Assembly (NCBI GenBank): GCA_003255065.1
Contig: QAOA01005000.1
Coordinates: forward strand, 609,754-673,753
Origin: Cercis canadensis
Taxonomy: Eukaryota; Streptophyta; Magnoliopsida; Fabales; Fabaceae
Length of the DNA: 64,000 nucleotides
Direction of reading: 5' to 3'
The notes under the pieces are model-generated. The model was not told the origin of the DNA and did not search any database. It was given only the letters and a program-made list of their open reading frames with translations. Below, piece after piece: positions 1-14,880 of the stretch. The position numbers and the translations under genes are program-made. Each line of letters begins with the position of its first letter. Position 1 is the first letter of the stretch.

Positions 1-1184
1 ATGTTTATGTACCAATCTGTAAATCATGCTACTATTGACTGGTTCACATCATCAAAATTTCAGCGATCACCGGCTCTTCTCATAATGACCGATTGTTTTA
101 ATCTTGTTTGTCTCAGTTTAATTAAGAAGCTTGATTGTGTAATTCTGTAGGGCGCTTTGCCCTTTTGGCAAATTAATTTGTGTGTTTTCTCTGATGCTTG
201 TCTGTATCTTGATGAAGGACGCCGTGATCAAGATCTTAGATGCATTCCTTCTTGCTGTGTACATTAAGCACATCAATTCCCCTCACAAGTCACAACTGTG
301 CACACCAGTACTTAAATAATAAACGACTAACATTAATCCTTCACCTCAAGGTCCAAAAAAAAAAAAAAATCCCTTCACCCCAGTAGGTACTTATAATTAG
401 GCTATGCTGTGAAAATTACTTTTCCCATTGACAATTGACAACATACATACTTATTTGCTTCAGCTATTTGGAAACGGAGATCTCTTATGATTCCATTTAC
501 CGTCTACTATGCTACCTCCTATTTCCTATTAGCTTCTCAAAATTTCACTAGAACGCTCAAAATTAAGATGCGTGATTCGTAAGTCGTTATAAATACTTGT
601 AATTTAAAAGAAATGCAATGGCCACGATGTTATTTCAGGCTTTTTGTTACTTCGGCTAACAAAAAAGCAATATTCTACCAGGTGTTCGATTCTAAAAGAG
701 AGGGAAGGGTTTCTTGCAGAAAAGGAGGTGCGGTCATCATATCAGTGGGAATGATAACAATTTATCATGGTGATATGCTCCGCCATGGTGCCGAATGCTA
801 AAATTCCTCTATGGTTTATAGCAGAAATATGTATATAAAACTTTCAACAATTCAATTAACTTCACAAATCAATGGGTAAAATAATGCTATTGGGTTATAC
901 ATGGGAAAAGGTAAGAAAATTATTCTGAAACTATGAAGTAATAGACGGCTGTTCTTTTTCCAATGAAAAAAATACGTGCTAGAGCAGATAAAAGCTAAAC
1001 AGGATGACGAACTCAGACACCAGAGGACACAGCCGCTAAGTAAACTCGCCTTTCTTGCCAGCCAAAACTCTAATAATATCTATGCCTGCAATCACCAAAA
1101 AGGGGAAAACGAAAATAGGACATCAGAAGCCTACTTGTGAAACCGGTCAATCTGCATACTGAAAAGCTAAGTCTGCTAATATAA
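1..1184. other. Intergenic / possible 3' flank of an unseen gene
   Basis: No coding exon could be supported here. The first 260 bases are T-rich and mixed, as in a 3'UTR of a plus-strand gene lying to the left, but no protein similarity is visible. A short poly-A tract lies near 354-369. Bases from about 830 to 1184 probably include the 3'UTR of the minus-strand ARF gene that follows. Confidence 0.4.
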
Positions 1185-3458
<2,274 letters not shown>

Positions 3459-3619
3459 CTTGAACAATAGAGCGATGTGGGCGAAGGCAACGAACAGAAA
3501 GGAGCTGCCCTTCCGTCAGTTTATGGTAGCGTTAATGAAGGCTTCCGCGGATTTTATAGAACGCGGACGCAGATCGAATCTCGTATTTGGACGTCATAAC
3601 GTCGTTAATTTGGTATCCT

Positions 3620-4640
3620 TTTATTTTCGGTTACTGCATCAGCTCATGCAATTTAGTACTTACTAAGTATGCTAATGGCCAACCACCGTTATAACGACAC
3701 TTCGACCTGCACAGCGGTTAGACAGCTTGTTTGGGTAAGGAGCGGCTGGTGATCCTGTTAGGAATAGGGAAATGGGAATGTCTCCAATCTTTGGAATGAG
3801 AGTGACAAAAAATGTGATTCAAATTCAGTGCAATCAACAAGGCCCAAAAAAGATTACCAAATCAAAAACAAGGCCCAAACAACTAAAAAAAAAAGGGCCA
3901 AAAAATTTGTCAGTGCGATTAAAAGTAAACTTTAACATTAAATTTTTTTAATTATTTTTTCTTTTTTGTTTCTGCCATCCATAAGCTCGCCTAAGTATCC
4001 TGAGTATTCAAACTTACAGAAAATTTTCATAAATAAAATTAGCTTCCATAGAAATATGTTAATAACTCTTTGTATATTTCTCTCCATAAATATGTTGATA
4101 ATGTTATATAGACTACATACAACACATTTTATAAGTGTTTTTTTTTTAATAGAAAATGGGTATAATTAGCGTAACTCTTCACTCTCCGTCTCTGCCATCA
4201 GTTTTCAAATCCAACAAAATGTTAGGGCAAATTATGCTTTCGATCAACATAACTAACTAGAGTTTTCTTGAGAATTATGCCTCTTCCTATTAGTTGGAAA
4301 AAAAAACACACAAATTAAAAAAAATATTACTTGATTCACATTCAAATATTAAGCAAGAAGGTTAACTTAACTTTAACTACATCCAAAATGAATAATAAAG
4401 AAATTATCAAACGGAGCATCGTTAGTTATTTATTGCTTCACATTTATTTTTAACTACATAACAGGGTCGGCAACTAAAATGTCAACACAGTTATTTATCT
4501 TTCTAACCAAACATCAAAGATATGGAAGAAGCACCGAAATGTAAGCCCTAGTTGAATGGGGACGAAGAAGCAAGATGGTAATAAGAGTGGGAGATGTGGA
4601 TCTTGCTTCAAACCAGTCATGTAGCAGAAGACATGTCAGC
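3620..4640. other. Intergenic between ARF1 and GLB1
   Basis: The part near 3620-3800 should contain the ARF1 promoter. The stretch 3860-4440 is very AT-rich with short poly-A runs and no supported ORF. The last 200 bases are the likely 3'UTR of the GLB1 gene. Confidence 0.5.
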
Positions 4641-7618
4641 TTACCCACCTGTCATCCTCTCTGCTTTCTTCCCACGCTCACCTGGAATTAGAAAATTCAT
4701 ATTCAGGAACCTCTAACTAGATTCACAAGAATATATTCAAGGATTAGCAGAAAATGTTACCTGTGCGAACTCTTATAATATCTGACACAGGTATCACTGC
4801 ACAATCAACAAATTCCGTTAGAACAAGGATTAGAATGAGCTCCATATTTGATCACAGATTTGGACAATCTGCTCTCCCAGGATGCCAGGTAGAGATAATG
4901 AGCCGGACAAGAGAGTAGACATAGACATAATTGACTAAAAAAGACAATTAATAACCATTAGAATAATCGTGTATAGACATAATTGACTAAATAAAGAAAG
5001 TTGCAATCCAACGACACTGCACAATCTGCTGCTTAGACAAAGTATGTTGAAGCCTTACAGAAAATCTTTCCATCACCAATCTCCCCAGTCCTTGCCTCCT
5101 CAATAATCTTGTCCACTACCGCTTCCACCTATAGAAAATGTATGATATCTTAATCAAGATACTGCAGAAATGAAAATTTCTCCTCATCCAGGTATAGCCA
5201 AATTTCATTATAGGGATGTCCCAAAATTTTGTCTATGATACGAAGTCACATATAATACATCAGTAAAAAGAAAAAGACATATCATTAAAACTGCTTATTA
5301 TAACTTCTACCATGCCCTTGGCCATCCCCAAGAATATTTTATGTTTTTTCTTTTTCTTTTAAAAGCTACACACTAGCAGACCATGGATTTAGATTCCATG
5401 GTTGCCTCAGCACCTGTTCGTGCCATCAAACTCAATGGTTAATGGAAATATCATATTCATTAATTATTAGTGTCAAGAATTTGTATTTTAAAGTTGGAAG
5501 GAAAGCATTCAATTAAAATTACAAGCTCTGCTGATGTTGCAAAGCAAACAACTGTTCGGAGACAAAGAGAATGATGGGAAGAACTGACCAACTCTTTTTT
5601 TCCCCTCTACAAAATTACTTATATTTAACAAGAGAAATACACAATCAATTCTAGTACAGAATGCCACTAAAATTGCCACTGAATCTCTGCGTACCTGGTC
5701 CTTGCTCACCACTATTTCCATCTTAACTTTAGCAACAAACTTGTCTTCAGAAAATTCAGAACCTGTGGAGAAATCAATACAAAAAATAATGATGTAAGTG
5801 AGCATGTCACCATATACACATGTACACAACCATAAATAAACTATGAAGCAACTAACAGGCCAGAAGGGGGGTGTTTGTGTTTGGTTCAGTAATTAAGAGA
5901 AAATTTATGGGTTTTTCCCCCTTTTTTCTATTAAAATGAAAGTTATACTAAATTAATTACATGAAATTCAACTCTTTCAACTTGACTATGCTAATGAGCT
6001 TGGTATTAAAGAAAAGAAAAAAATTGCAGGCATGAAGGACGACATATCTTGAGTTTTGACTACTTCTAGCCAGACATGAAATTACCTCCCTGCCTCTCTT
6101 TTGAACCACCCTGAGCACCAAAGCCCTTGGCATCAGATACTGTGACACCACGGATTCCCATTTTCAACAAAGCCTTCAATATAAAGAAAGACGAAAATTA
6201 GTACAGCATTAAGTCACTAAGGTGTTAGTAAATCTGCTAGCAAAAGCCCATCCATCTGAAAAGTAAGAAGTGGCTAAACCAATCATTTAAGAGCAGTGAA
6301 GATATTCATTCTTATCTAACACTGGTAATTAGGGCACAAGGAACTCCTCAACGAATGAAAAGGAATATAAATATAGTCGACCAAAGCTCTGATTCTAAGG
6401 AACATGGCTCATTTCTATAGGCACTTAGAGAGAAATCTCGTTAATCCTTTCACTTTTTTTTGGCTCATTAACTACTCCATCTAACTGATTTATTCCACTA
6501 ATTAATTATTTCTTACCAGTAGGCAGCATTAAGTGCATCTCATTATTAGTAATTGGACAAAATTACCAGAAATGGTAGAGAAGAAGAACAGACCATGATC
6601 TGATGTCCAAAATTGTCTTCTCGTAATTAATTTGTTAAATCTTTGGCAGGGAAAAGGACACGTGACAATGGAGCGGTGAATTTGTCTATCAGACCAGCCC
6701 CAGTATAGATATTAGCAGTGCCAAGTACCCTTGAACTTGTACAAATGCTGGAAATCTACTAATTAGTAGAAGTAGTGGTTATCTAGAAGGAGGGATGCTT
6801 GGAAGTTGCATCCAGTACAGTGGAATGACGCTGTGGTTGCTTCAAGGCAGCAAAGACCAAGACAAGCTAAAAAATACCATAGGTATTGTTGACTAAACTA
6901 GGACCCTAGCCTTAAACCACTGGAATTGGACTCACCTAGAATTCAGCAAAACTACATTCAACAAGGGTGATTAGGGTGAAAAAGGCAGTCACTTCCACTT
7001 TGCCATGCAAATCCCCAATCTAGTAAGTCCCTACGAGGATTTTCAAGGGTAAAACAAGAATCTATATGATGGAACAGTATCAAAACACACATGCTATTTT
7101 ACAATGCACATAAGACATATTAAACGTCCCAATTAACTCTTACCGAAGAAACCTGAGGGACTCTCCATGGCCTGTTTCATAACAAATTCAAGAGCAGAAG
7201 AGAAATAAAGACACAGTTAGGTAAGTTCAAAAGATTATTTCAATACGTACTCAAACAAACCCCAAACAAAGGAAAAGGTTGGAACCTCAGAATCGCTTCT
7301 ACTTTGTAAAACTCAGAATCCGGAACATAATCTGTGAGCAACCATGAACAAAACCAACAAATTTACTAACAGAATAAACACATTTTTGCTATTAGAGGAT
7401 AATAGGATATATTCGCCACTCGTACCAGGGATATTCTGTGCTCTGACTTTGGGAAGAATCCTCGCATTTCTTTTGTGTCTTAAAACCACATTGCGCTTAA
7501 AAAATTGACAATCTCCAAAATACTGACGGATCGAACTGTAATCTGCAAGAGGAACTTCGACTTCTTTGATGTGGGAATTAACGGGGCTAAACAAGTGCGC
7601 TCTCGCGATCGCAGCCAT
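4641..7618 (-). CDS. GLB1: Plastid nitrogen-regulatory PII protein
   Basis: PII senses ATP/ADP, 2-oxoglutarate and, in many plants, glutamine; in plastids it activates N-acetylglutamate kinase and restrains acetyl-CoA carboxylase. Eight exons join in frame to 189 residues: 7618-7426, 7331-7286, 7171-7144, 6173-6086, 5762-5695, 5128-5059, 4796-4761 and 4681-4641. The first roughly 64 residues are basic and Ser/Arg-rich, as in a plastid transit peptide. Core signatures are FYKVEAILRPW, ALLKMGIRGVTVSD, the T-loop segment GFGAQGGSKERQGGSEF, and TGEIGDGKIF. The protein ends GERGKKAERMTGG; Arabidopsis GLB1 is 196 residues and runs slightly further. Seven further in-frame sense codons (A-D-M-S-S-A-T) follow the stop before a second stop, so the natural C-terminus may have been shortened. 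The gene diverges from the DUF952 gene at 7926. Confidence 0.93.
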
Positions 7619-7967
7619 AGTTTTTCCAGTGAAGCAGAAGCAGCACTTGTTTTGGCTTTCCGCAGTTAACACCTGCGTTCAACCAGAAAGCAGAGTGTCC
7701 GAACCGAACCCATGAAACGACACGCTTCTTTTTGTTTTTCGTTTTTGGTCTCAAAAAATGAAACGACACGTCAAACAAGGACAAAGACGAAATAAATGGG
7801 TTCGGGTCTCTGCCATTGGTTTCAAACAGAGGCCCAGGTCCAATTTATTGATCACAGCACACAAGATTAATAATTTATTTCATTTTCATGGACAAGCTTG
7901 ATTTCGAAGAGAAAATCTTAGATTTTTGCTGAACGATTTCGAAGAGAAAATCGAATCACTATTTGTG
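7619..7967. promoter_or_regulatory. Shared divergent promoter region, GLB1 / DUF952
   Basis: Only about 350 bases separate the GLB1 start codon (minus, 7618) from the preferred DUF952 start codon (plus, 7968). The region includes two copies of AAACGACACG-like sequence (7716-7769) and a GGCCCA motif near 7834, which resembles site II-type elements of housekeeping promoters. No clear TATA box was found for either gene. Confidence 0.5.
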
Positions 7968-9332
7968 ATGGCTGCGAAAGAGGGAGAAGCACATTTTGTT
8001 TATAGAATCAGTACAGCGAAAGAGTGGGAAGAGTTGCAGAAGACTGGTTCAATTTTCGGTGGAGACCTTGACAAGAGTTCTGGTTTCATCCATCTCAGCA
8101 AGCTTGATCAGGTTCTCTCAATCTCTTACTTACAGTTTTCGTTTTTCAAAATATGCTAAATACTGCATATAAATTGAAATTTTCATTTTGCTCGTTGAGC
8201 TTGGCCCTGAAATGAAGAGGGTTTCTGCGTTTGATTTTTCCTCATGATTTGTTTTGCTTTAGTTCTTTTACTGGGGTTTGCTGATATATGCAATTGGCAT
8301 GCTTAATTTTAGGTTGTGAATATTGATAATAGCTTTTATTGCCAACATAGGCTTGAATGTCATTGCTAGCATATGAGTCTAATAAGTTTTGACCTTACAA
8401 TAATCCACTTTGCTGTTCCCCAATATTTTGAAGTATCTGCTGCTGCTGCTTCTTCTTCCTTGAGTTCTTCTTTAGGCTTAGTTTTGTAATCATACAGTTA
8501 TGATTTATTTGCAGGTTCAGTCAACATTACAGAACTTCTTCTTGAACACAAAGCAGGAACTCTACCTACTCCAGATTGATGTTAAAAAGGTCTGCACATA
8601 TTTTATTTTTTTGCCTGTATGATCAATTGCTTGTCTACTTGATAGATTGAAGTGATGAATTGAGGTGGATTTTGATGTTATCAAATAACCGAGTGCAAAA
8701 AAAGTTGTGAAAAGCTCTTTACTAATTCACGGCTGTTTAAAACCTAAGGCATTGAGTGTGTCTAGCGGGTTTCATTGCCAATCTTGGAGGATGAAACTGA
8801 AATTTCTGCACTAAAATAACTTATATTTTACCATAGTGGCTCCCAAGGAAACCATTGGTAGTGTTCAAGCATGCTAAGCTGTTAATTACTTCGAGATCAA
8901 CAAGCTAGATTATGTACACAAATTCCATAATTGTATATTAAATTAGCTGGAGTAGCAGGCACAAGTGTGGTTTGACTGCTTGAGACTCGAGAGACACAAT
9001 AAGGCACAGATGCCTCATAACTCATGCTTTTTTTCCAATATGACTAAAACTTATGTTCCATAAGTCTATTTTTATCTTTGATTATTCTGTATTCTGTAGG
9101 ATAGCATGACCCCTAATCTTTTTATCTCTCATAGCATACTGATCCTTAGTGTATATGCTCATCCTTGCAGCTGGGGAATGGTTTGGTTTATGAGCTTGTG
9201 GATGATTCCAATAGCTTCCCTCATTTCTATGGACCATCTCGAAGTTTCAGCCCTCTCCCACTAGATGTGGTTACAAAAGCAGAGAAGCTGTCTCTCATAA
9301 ATGGCCGATTCAGTTGCAGTTTGCTAGATTAA
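7968..9332 (+). CDS. DUF952 family protein
   Basis: This small cytosolic-type protein belongs to the DUF952 family, whose biochemical role is not established. Three exons join in frame: 7968-8111, 8515-8589 and 9171-9332, giving 126 residues. An in-frame ATG at 7926 would add 14 residues; 7968 is preferred because MAAKEGEAHFVYRI matches the normal family start. Visible family features are VYRISTAKEWEELQKTG, the FIHLS motif, QLYLLQID-like strand (ELYLLQID), LVYELV and the FPHFYGP motif, followed by a C-terminal segment LINGRFSC. All splice sites are GT-AG. There are no membrane segments or signal peptide. Function is not assignable from sequence beyond the family. Confidence 0.87.
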
Positions 9333-10171
9333 ATAGAGCTCTGCTTGGGTAGCTGTTGTCTCTCTAGTGGCCCCTTCTCTAGTTATAAAAACTAGAGAAA
9401 TTGATGTTAAGGGTTTTATTTCTGTTATATATTCTTTTTTCCTTTTCTTACCGCATTACGCTTTTATGTAACAAAAAAAAACTAAATTTATAGAATACTT
9501 TTTTTTTGTTAGTATTTTAGTTATGACTTTGGATTCGAGCACGAAATTTACAATTTCGACGAACAACTTTAGTATCACTTAACCATAAGTTGTTTGATAG
9601 AATACTTATTATCAATGGGATTAATTGAGCAATAGGCTGCAATTTGTGGATAATGCGTTATAAAGGACAGAGCTCCAATATTATCATTATAATAATGAAT
9701 TTATCTATAATTCTTCTATTAATATTTGTTTCATTTAAGGCTGGGCAGTAGAAGAAATTGGAGGGATGAACATTGACGAGGAAATATAACTAGTGACTCC
9801 CAAAGTTTTTGATGAGATACAATTTCTATATAGCAGTGTGTGTATGAAAGAAAACCCTCCTTAACCTGACGGCGAATTTGTCATTCTCTGTGCTGCAACT
9901 TGAATCTGTTATCTAAGTGGAACTATTAGTTTTAAGATTTTAATGCTATTGTAAAATTAATCTTCTGGAGAACACAATTTTATTGTAATGTGTAAAATTT
10001 TCCTTCAAGTTATTTACTGTATAGAAAATAGTTACATTAAAAAAATAAAAGATTCATGTTTACGGGATTTTGTGTGACAGTGATTTATTTTATTAAAAAC
10101 AAAATTGATGATTATGAGGAAGTAACAATTCATGAATAGTAAGTTAATAACAGAAAACCAATAACCATCAA
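9333..10171. other. Intergenic, AT-rich
   Basis: The first roughly 150 bases are the likely DUF952 3'UTR. The remainder is AT-rich with no supported ORF or repeat signature. Confidence 0.5.
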
Positions 10172-10176
10172 GCGGG

Positions 10177-10219
<43 letters not shown>

Positions 10220-10244
10220 GCGTGTTCGATCCACGCTCACCGCA
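10172..10244 (+). tRNA. trnF-GAA: tRNA-Phe (GAA)
   Basis: The 73-base cloverleaf reads GCGGGGATAGCTC at its 5' end, with A box TAGCTCAGTTGG, anticodon loop CTGAAGA with anticodon GAA at 10205-10207, B box GTTCGATCC, and 3' stem TCACCGC followed by discriminator A. It matches the usual nuclear plant tRNA-Phe as I know it, including a G/A mismatch in the acceptor stem. No CCA is encoded and there is no intron. A CAA motif lies just upstream, and T-runs from 10245 would act as the Pol III terminator. Confidence 0.97.
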
Positions 10245-10270
10245 TTTTTGTGTTTTGTTTTTTTTTGTAT
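10245..10270 (+). terminator. Pol III T-run terminator of tRNA-Phe
   Basis: Immediately after the discriminator base there is TTTTT, then TTTT, then a run of nine or more T. Runs of four or more T end RNA polymerase III transcription. Confidence 0.8.
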
Positions 10271-10680
10271 GTCTCCGAAGTTCTTAGATTTTCAGGGAGT
10301 GATAAACCCCTTAATTTTCAGGGTGAGCCCAATGACCCCTTAAAACCCTTTTGGGTGAAGACCCAAAAAAGAAAAATGAAAACCCTTTTGTGTCCATTAT
10401 GGCTTATGGGAACCTAATTTACGTCGGAAGATTACAATCAATGCTAATAATTGAGCTTTTTACTGTGTTATAAACGGAACTCTTGACTTCATTGGATAAT
10501 TAATGATGGAAAACCCTGTTATAATCTTATGAAGCGAAGAGGAAACTTGTAAAGTTATTTGGTAAGTTACTTTTTTTGGGTGGTTAATGAGAATAATTTT
10601 GAAGGAACGTTTGTGTAGTATAGTATTTAGTAGTAGTAGTGCATAAATAAGATGTAGGTTTTGTAGAAAGCGAGGGAGAA

Positions 10681-12165
10681 ATGGATGGAAAAAGAGGAAG
10701 AATTTCAGTGATGGTGGTGGTATTAAGTTTTTGTGTTGCCAACTTTGTTGATTCTGTCTGCAATAAAAAGGCAGTAATTTTCAATTTCGGTGACTCCAAT
10801 TCTGATACGGGAGGATTCTACGCCGCAACTGGACTCAAATTTGGACTCCCAAATAGCCGTTCCCTCTTGTACCAACACCTACAATCTGGGCCTGGGCGTC
10901 AATCTGATGGGCGATTAATCATTGATTTTCTGTGTAAGTCATTTTTTAATTTGCCAAATGGATGATTGGATATTCATTATTCATAGTGTGTGCCTTTGAT
11001 TCAGGTGAAAGTGTGGGCATGGGTTATTTGAGGCCCTACCTAGATTCATTGGACTCCAATTTCTCTAATGGTGCTAATTTTGCTGTAAGTGGCTCCAAAA
11101 CTTTGCCCAAATTAACACCTTGCAATTTAGACGTTCAAATTCTTCAGTTCCTTCGCTTCCGGGATCGATCCCTCCACCTTAGATCAAAAGGTACTTCACC
11201 TCAACTCAAAACCTTGTTAATTATTAATTTTACCAAATATCAAATTTGGATTACATGTAGCTAGGTCATAAAGGTGTTCCCAAGAAACAAGATTTCAGGG
11301 ATGCTCTATATTCAATTGATATTGGACAAAACGACATAGTGGGTGCATTCTTTTCTCTTCCATATGCACAAGTGTTGGCAAAGATTCCATATTTCATCAC
11401 CGAAATTAAAAATGCCATTTGGGTGAGCGTCTTGAGTCTTCTTCATTACAGTGAGATTGTGGAATACAAGATTTATTTTGTTTTTGAATTGATTTCACAG
11501 ACTATATACCAAAAGGGTGGCAAGAATTTCTGGGTGCACAATACTGGGCCTTTAGGATGTTCTCCTGCGAGTCTTGCCACTGCAGGCCACTATGCTCATG
11601 AACTGGATCACTATGGCTGCGTTGAGCCCTTCAACAACGCTGCCAAACTGTTTAACCACCAATTGAGTGAACTTTGTGACCACTTGCGATCTCAATTGAA
11701 GAATGCAGTGATTGTTTACGTGGACCTATATGCAATCAAATACAATCTCATTGCTAATTATGCAAATTATGGTATGTTAATATTGTTAATTAAGATTAAT
11801 TATGATGTAGCAAAAACTCGTAAATCATTACTACTCTATTTATTTGTGAAGGTTTTGAGAATCCGTTGATGGGGTGTTGTGGTTATGGAGGGCCACCATA
11901 CAATTATAGTCCTAATGTTACTTGTGGGATACAAGAGGGTTTCAACGTCTGCGCTCAAGAATTGAGGTACATTAGTTGGGATGGAATACACTATACAGAG
12001 GCTGCCAATACAATTTTCGCCTCCAAAATACTCTCCACTCGTTATTCTACCCCTCAAATTAATTTTAATTTCTTCTGTAATCCTATTATAATTAAACCAA
12101 CTCCAACTACACTTGAAAATGCAACCAATGTATCAAACTTGTCACACATTGAAGCTCTTCACTAG
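10681..12165 (+). CDS. GDSL esterase/lipase, secreted (ENOD8/fucosidase-like group)
   Basis: This is a secreted serine hydrolase of the plant GDSL (SGNH) family. Five exons join in frame to 393 residues: 10681-10933, 11005-11190, 11265-11422, 11501-11771 and 11852-12165. A signal peptide occupies about residues 1-26. Block I is FNFGDSNSDTGG with Ser39 as nucleophile, block III is DIGQND, and block V is DGIHYTEAAN carrying the Asp-x-x-His pair. C-terminal cysteines (MGCCGYGG, VTCG) match the family. The length agrees with the usual 360-390. Substrate is unknown; close groups include early-nodulin-8 and alpha-fucosidase-annotated proteins. Two degraded copies of the same gene lie directly downstream in the same orientation, so this is the surviving member of a small tandem array. 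A TSS-like ATAAATAAGATG lies about 40 bases upstream. Confidence 0.92.
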
Positions 12166-12453
12166 TTATAAAGAGAAAACGCTAAAATTATTTGTGTGGT
12201 AAAATCCCTTCTTTACAAATTAAGCAGCATATATAGTGCACATGCAGTTATGAGGTAGATGCAGGCAAATCTTAGGAAGTCAACGCCAGCATAATTAATT
12301 TAATAGTAATACTATACACTGGGGTTAGGGTCAATGCATGTTGGCCTAGCTTGCATTGCAGCACTATAACATTGCAGGGTATGATTAATTGGGACAAATC
12401 AATCTCTCTTGGTTGTGAGGTTGGGGAGCACTAGCATTGCAAGAGGCAAGAGA

Positions 12454-13356
12454 AATGGGCTATGTAGGAATTGGTCACCGGCTGATTTTGCTTTTCTGGG
12501 TTTGTGGTCTTGTTGGCCATTTTCTTGAGTCAAAGTGCAGCCATTGCCATGCGCATTCGATTTCGAAGGCCTATTCTGATTAACTTGGGTGATTCCAATT
12601 CCGACACCGGAGAAGTATTGGTGAATGAATTCTTATGTGAGTTCAATTTCCCCAGTTATTTCTTTGGTCTCACCTCCCTTTTCTTCTTAATTACTACATT
12701 TTTATTTTAAGCCACAAAAATACTTTATACTTCAATTCCCAATTGCCTTTGTAGAGGTATCAATATCAATTTTATTGTATGTTGTGGGTGATGATGATAG
12801 GTGAACACATGAACTTTGAGTTACTTGAGCCCATACTTGGACTCATGGCAACCAAATTTCACAAGTGGGGTTGCATTACATCCTCACAATGACACTGATA
12901 TTGATGGACTTGGATGCCTTAAAGTTCATAATGAATTTGCAATTGCTTTTAATAAAGGGCTTCACAGTATCTGCACAGAGATGAGAATGGTGTATAAAGA
13001 TGCAAACATTGCCTACGTACGTAGACATTAATAAAAATATGGAGAGCAAGCATAAAGTTCTTTTTGGATGCAATTGGAAGTTTGATATATCAAAACGTCT
13101 TAAATTAGATTGATGTCTCTTACATCAATGATTTTCTTGGGTATCATTTTTTATTGTTTTGATTCCTTAATCACCAATAGGTTTCGAAGATTCATTCGTG
13201 ACTTGCAAATAATTATAATGTAAAAGCAACATGCGGCCAGCCTGGTTACACTGTCAGCAAGATTGCAACAACGTAGCAAAGTCCATAGTGTGGAATGGAG
13301 TTCTTTACAATGAGTATTTTATCTGCGCACCACTCTACTCTACCACTAAAGATTGA
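12454..13356 (+). pseudogene. GDSL esterase pseudogene (copy 2)
   Basis: This is a degraded tandem copy of the upstream GDSL gene. It starts with a signal-peptide-like ATG at 12454 (MGYVGIGHRLILLFWVCG) in one frame, while the catalytic block LINLGDSNSDTG is read in another, so a frameshift separates them. About 50 residues between DTG and the exon-1 end (FLC) are missing. Exon 2 has a frameshift around YLSPYLDS and is fused directly to sequence matching exon 4 ([18 protein letters not shown]), so the middle of the gene is deleted. A last-exon remnant (GFEDSFVTC, CGQPGY) lies from about 13182. No intact reading frame spans the catalytic residues. Confidence 0.85.
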
Positions 13357-13849
13357 AGAATTTTGGCCTGCTTGATTATTTTTGGTATGTTGGAATATTT
13401 GTCATTAACTTAACGGGCTGACAAACTTGTGCAATGAACCTTTTTTTTTTCTATTCGGCAATGAACTTTTGACAGTATTGAACATTTTCCTTCTGCTGAT
13501 TCAATTTGCCTTTAGTTGCATTTTGTTCAATGGGAAATGTTAATAGCATAGAATTAATTCCTGTTACAGTCTTGAGATAGATTCTAGATTCATATATTAG
13601 AAAATAAAGAAGAGCAAAAGCAAGTCTCACATCGGTTAAAGACGAGTAAAACTAAGAATATATAAAGTAAGAGTAACACAAGTCTAAATATCTTAGGCAT
13701 TTTGGATAGAAGTGGCACACTCAACTTTATATCTCATATGTATAAAGACAACACTCTCCCACAAACATAAAAGATTTGGACGGGCCACTCACATATTTCA
13801 ACATCATCTTTAGAGAGAAGGGTTGGCTAATTAAATCAGATCATTCTAG

Positions 13850-14880
13850 AGAGAGCTATTTGCGGTTACTTCACTTCCTATTACAGGTCTCCTTCAAGGC
13901 ATTACCTTTTTCCACTGACAGAATGGTTGGCTTAAGCTATGCATGGTCTGTGATTGACCTTTTATGTGAGTTCACTTTCCAAGGTTATTTATGTGGTCTC
14001 TTTTTTATTTGCGTGAAGTTTGATTTAAGCCACAAAAACTCTTGTTAATGATTACGGCTTACTGGTTTTACTTTTACCACATTCTCAGAAGCAACTCGTT
14101 TCTGGTGGCACCATTGTTAGCCAATCTAATCAGTAATCACTAATCCAGGAAAGCTAAAACAAATGGTACTGGTAAACTCAAATGACAAGAGTTGAAAGCT
14201 TATCTACAACACGTGTTACAACTCTTTCTAGTCATATCAGGAGAGGGTCGGTCTTAGGTTTAAAATGTCATTCAACAGCTACATCCTAGATCCTAATCTG
14301 AATATTAAAAATGAGATAAATATTGGAAAATGGTCACATCATAGTTACATGAAAGTGTATTTATTAGAAACTTGGTACAAATATCTGGTATTGTACAGGC
14401 ATCTCCATCTGGTTGTAAGCTGATAGTAACTCACTGGTGTGAATTTTGCAGTATCTAGATAATTATTAAAGTTTTTCCTTTTTGCTCTTGAGGTTCAAGT
14501 TCTCTTGGATTTATATAATCAAATCACAAGAGTTTTGCCATTGCACTTTACTTGATCCCTTACTTGCTCTATACGCATCAAACTAGACTTATGCTCAGGT
14601 TATAGGAAAAATCCCTTTCATTTGTCACTGGGATCAATCACCAATAGGTTTTGAAAATTCTTCACGACTTAGCTTTTTTTGTTTGTTGCTCTGTTTCAAA
14701 TGCTCCAAATTAATAATTACAACGTTAAAGCAACAAGCGTCCAAATTAGTGTGAGATGGTCATTTTGACTGAAGTGGCCAAACGTGTGATGGGAATCAAT
14801 ATTTTACACAAGCACTTGTGCACTCAGCAAAGCTTGAACCACTTTGGCCTGCTTCATCATTGGAAGGATATGGAAACTTA
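13850..14880 (+). pseudogene. GDSL esterase pseudogene fragment (copy 3)
   Basis: A second, more decayed copy. Around 13875-13970 the translation FKALPFSTDRMVGLSYAWSVIDLLC matches the end of GDSL exon 1 in position and in its donor-like TGTGAGTTC. From about 14637 the sequence resembles the last exon of copy 2 (GFEN followed by CAAATTAATAATTACAACG and a similar tail ending CTTTGGCCTGCTTCAT). The GDS block and the DxxH block are not readable. It aligns better to copy 2 than to the intact gene, so it probably arose from it or shares its decay history. Confidence 0.65.

Noticed and set aside
613-801. 62-codon plus-strand ORF
   Set aside because: No family similarity and no start context or flanking exon support; AT-rich chance ORF.
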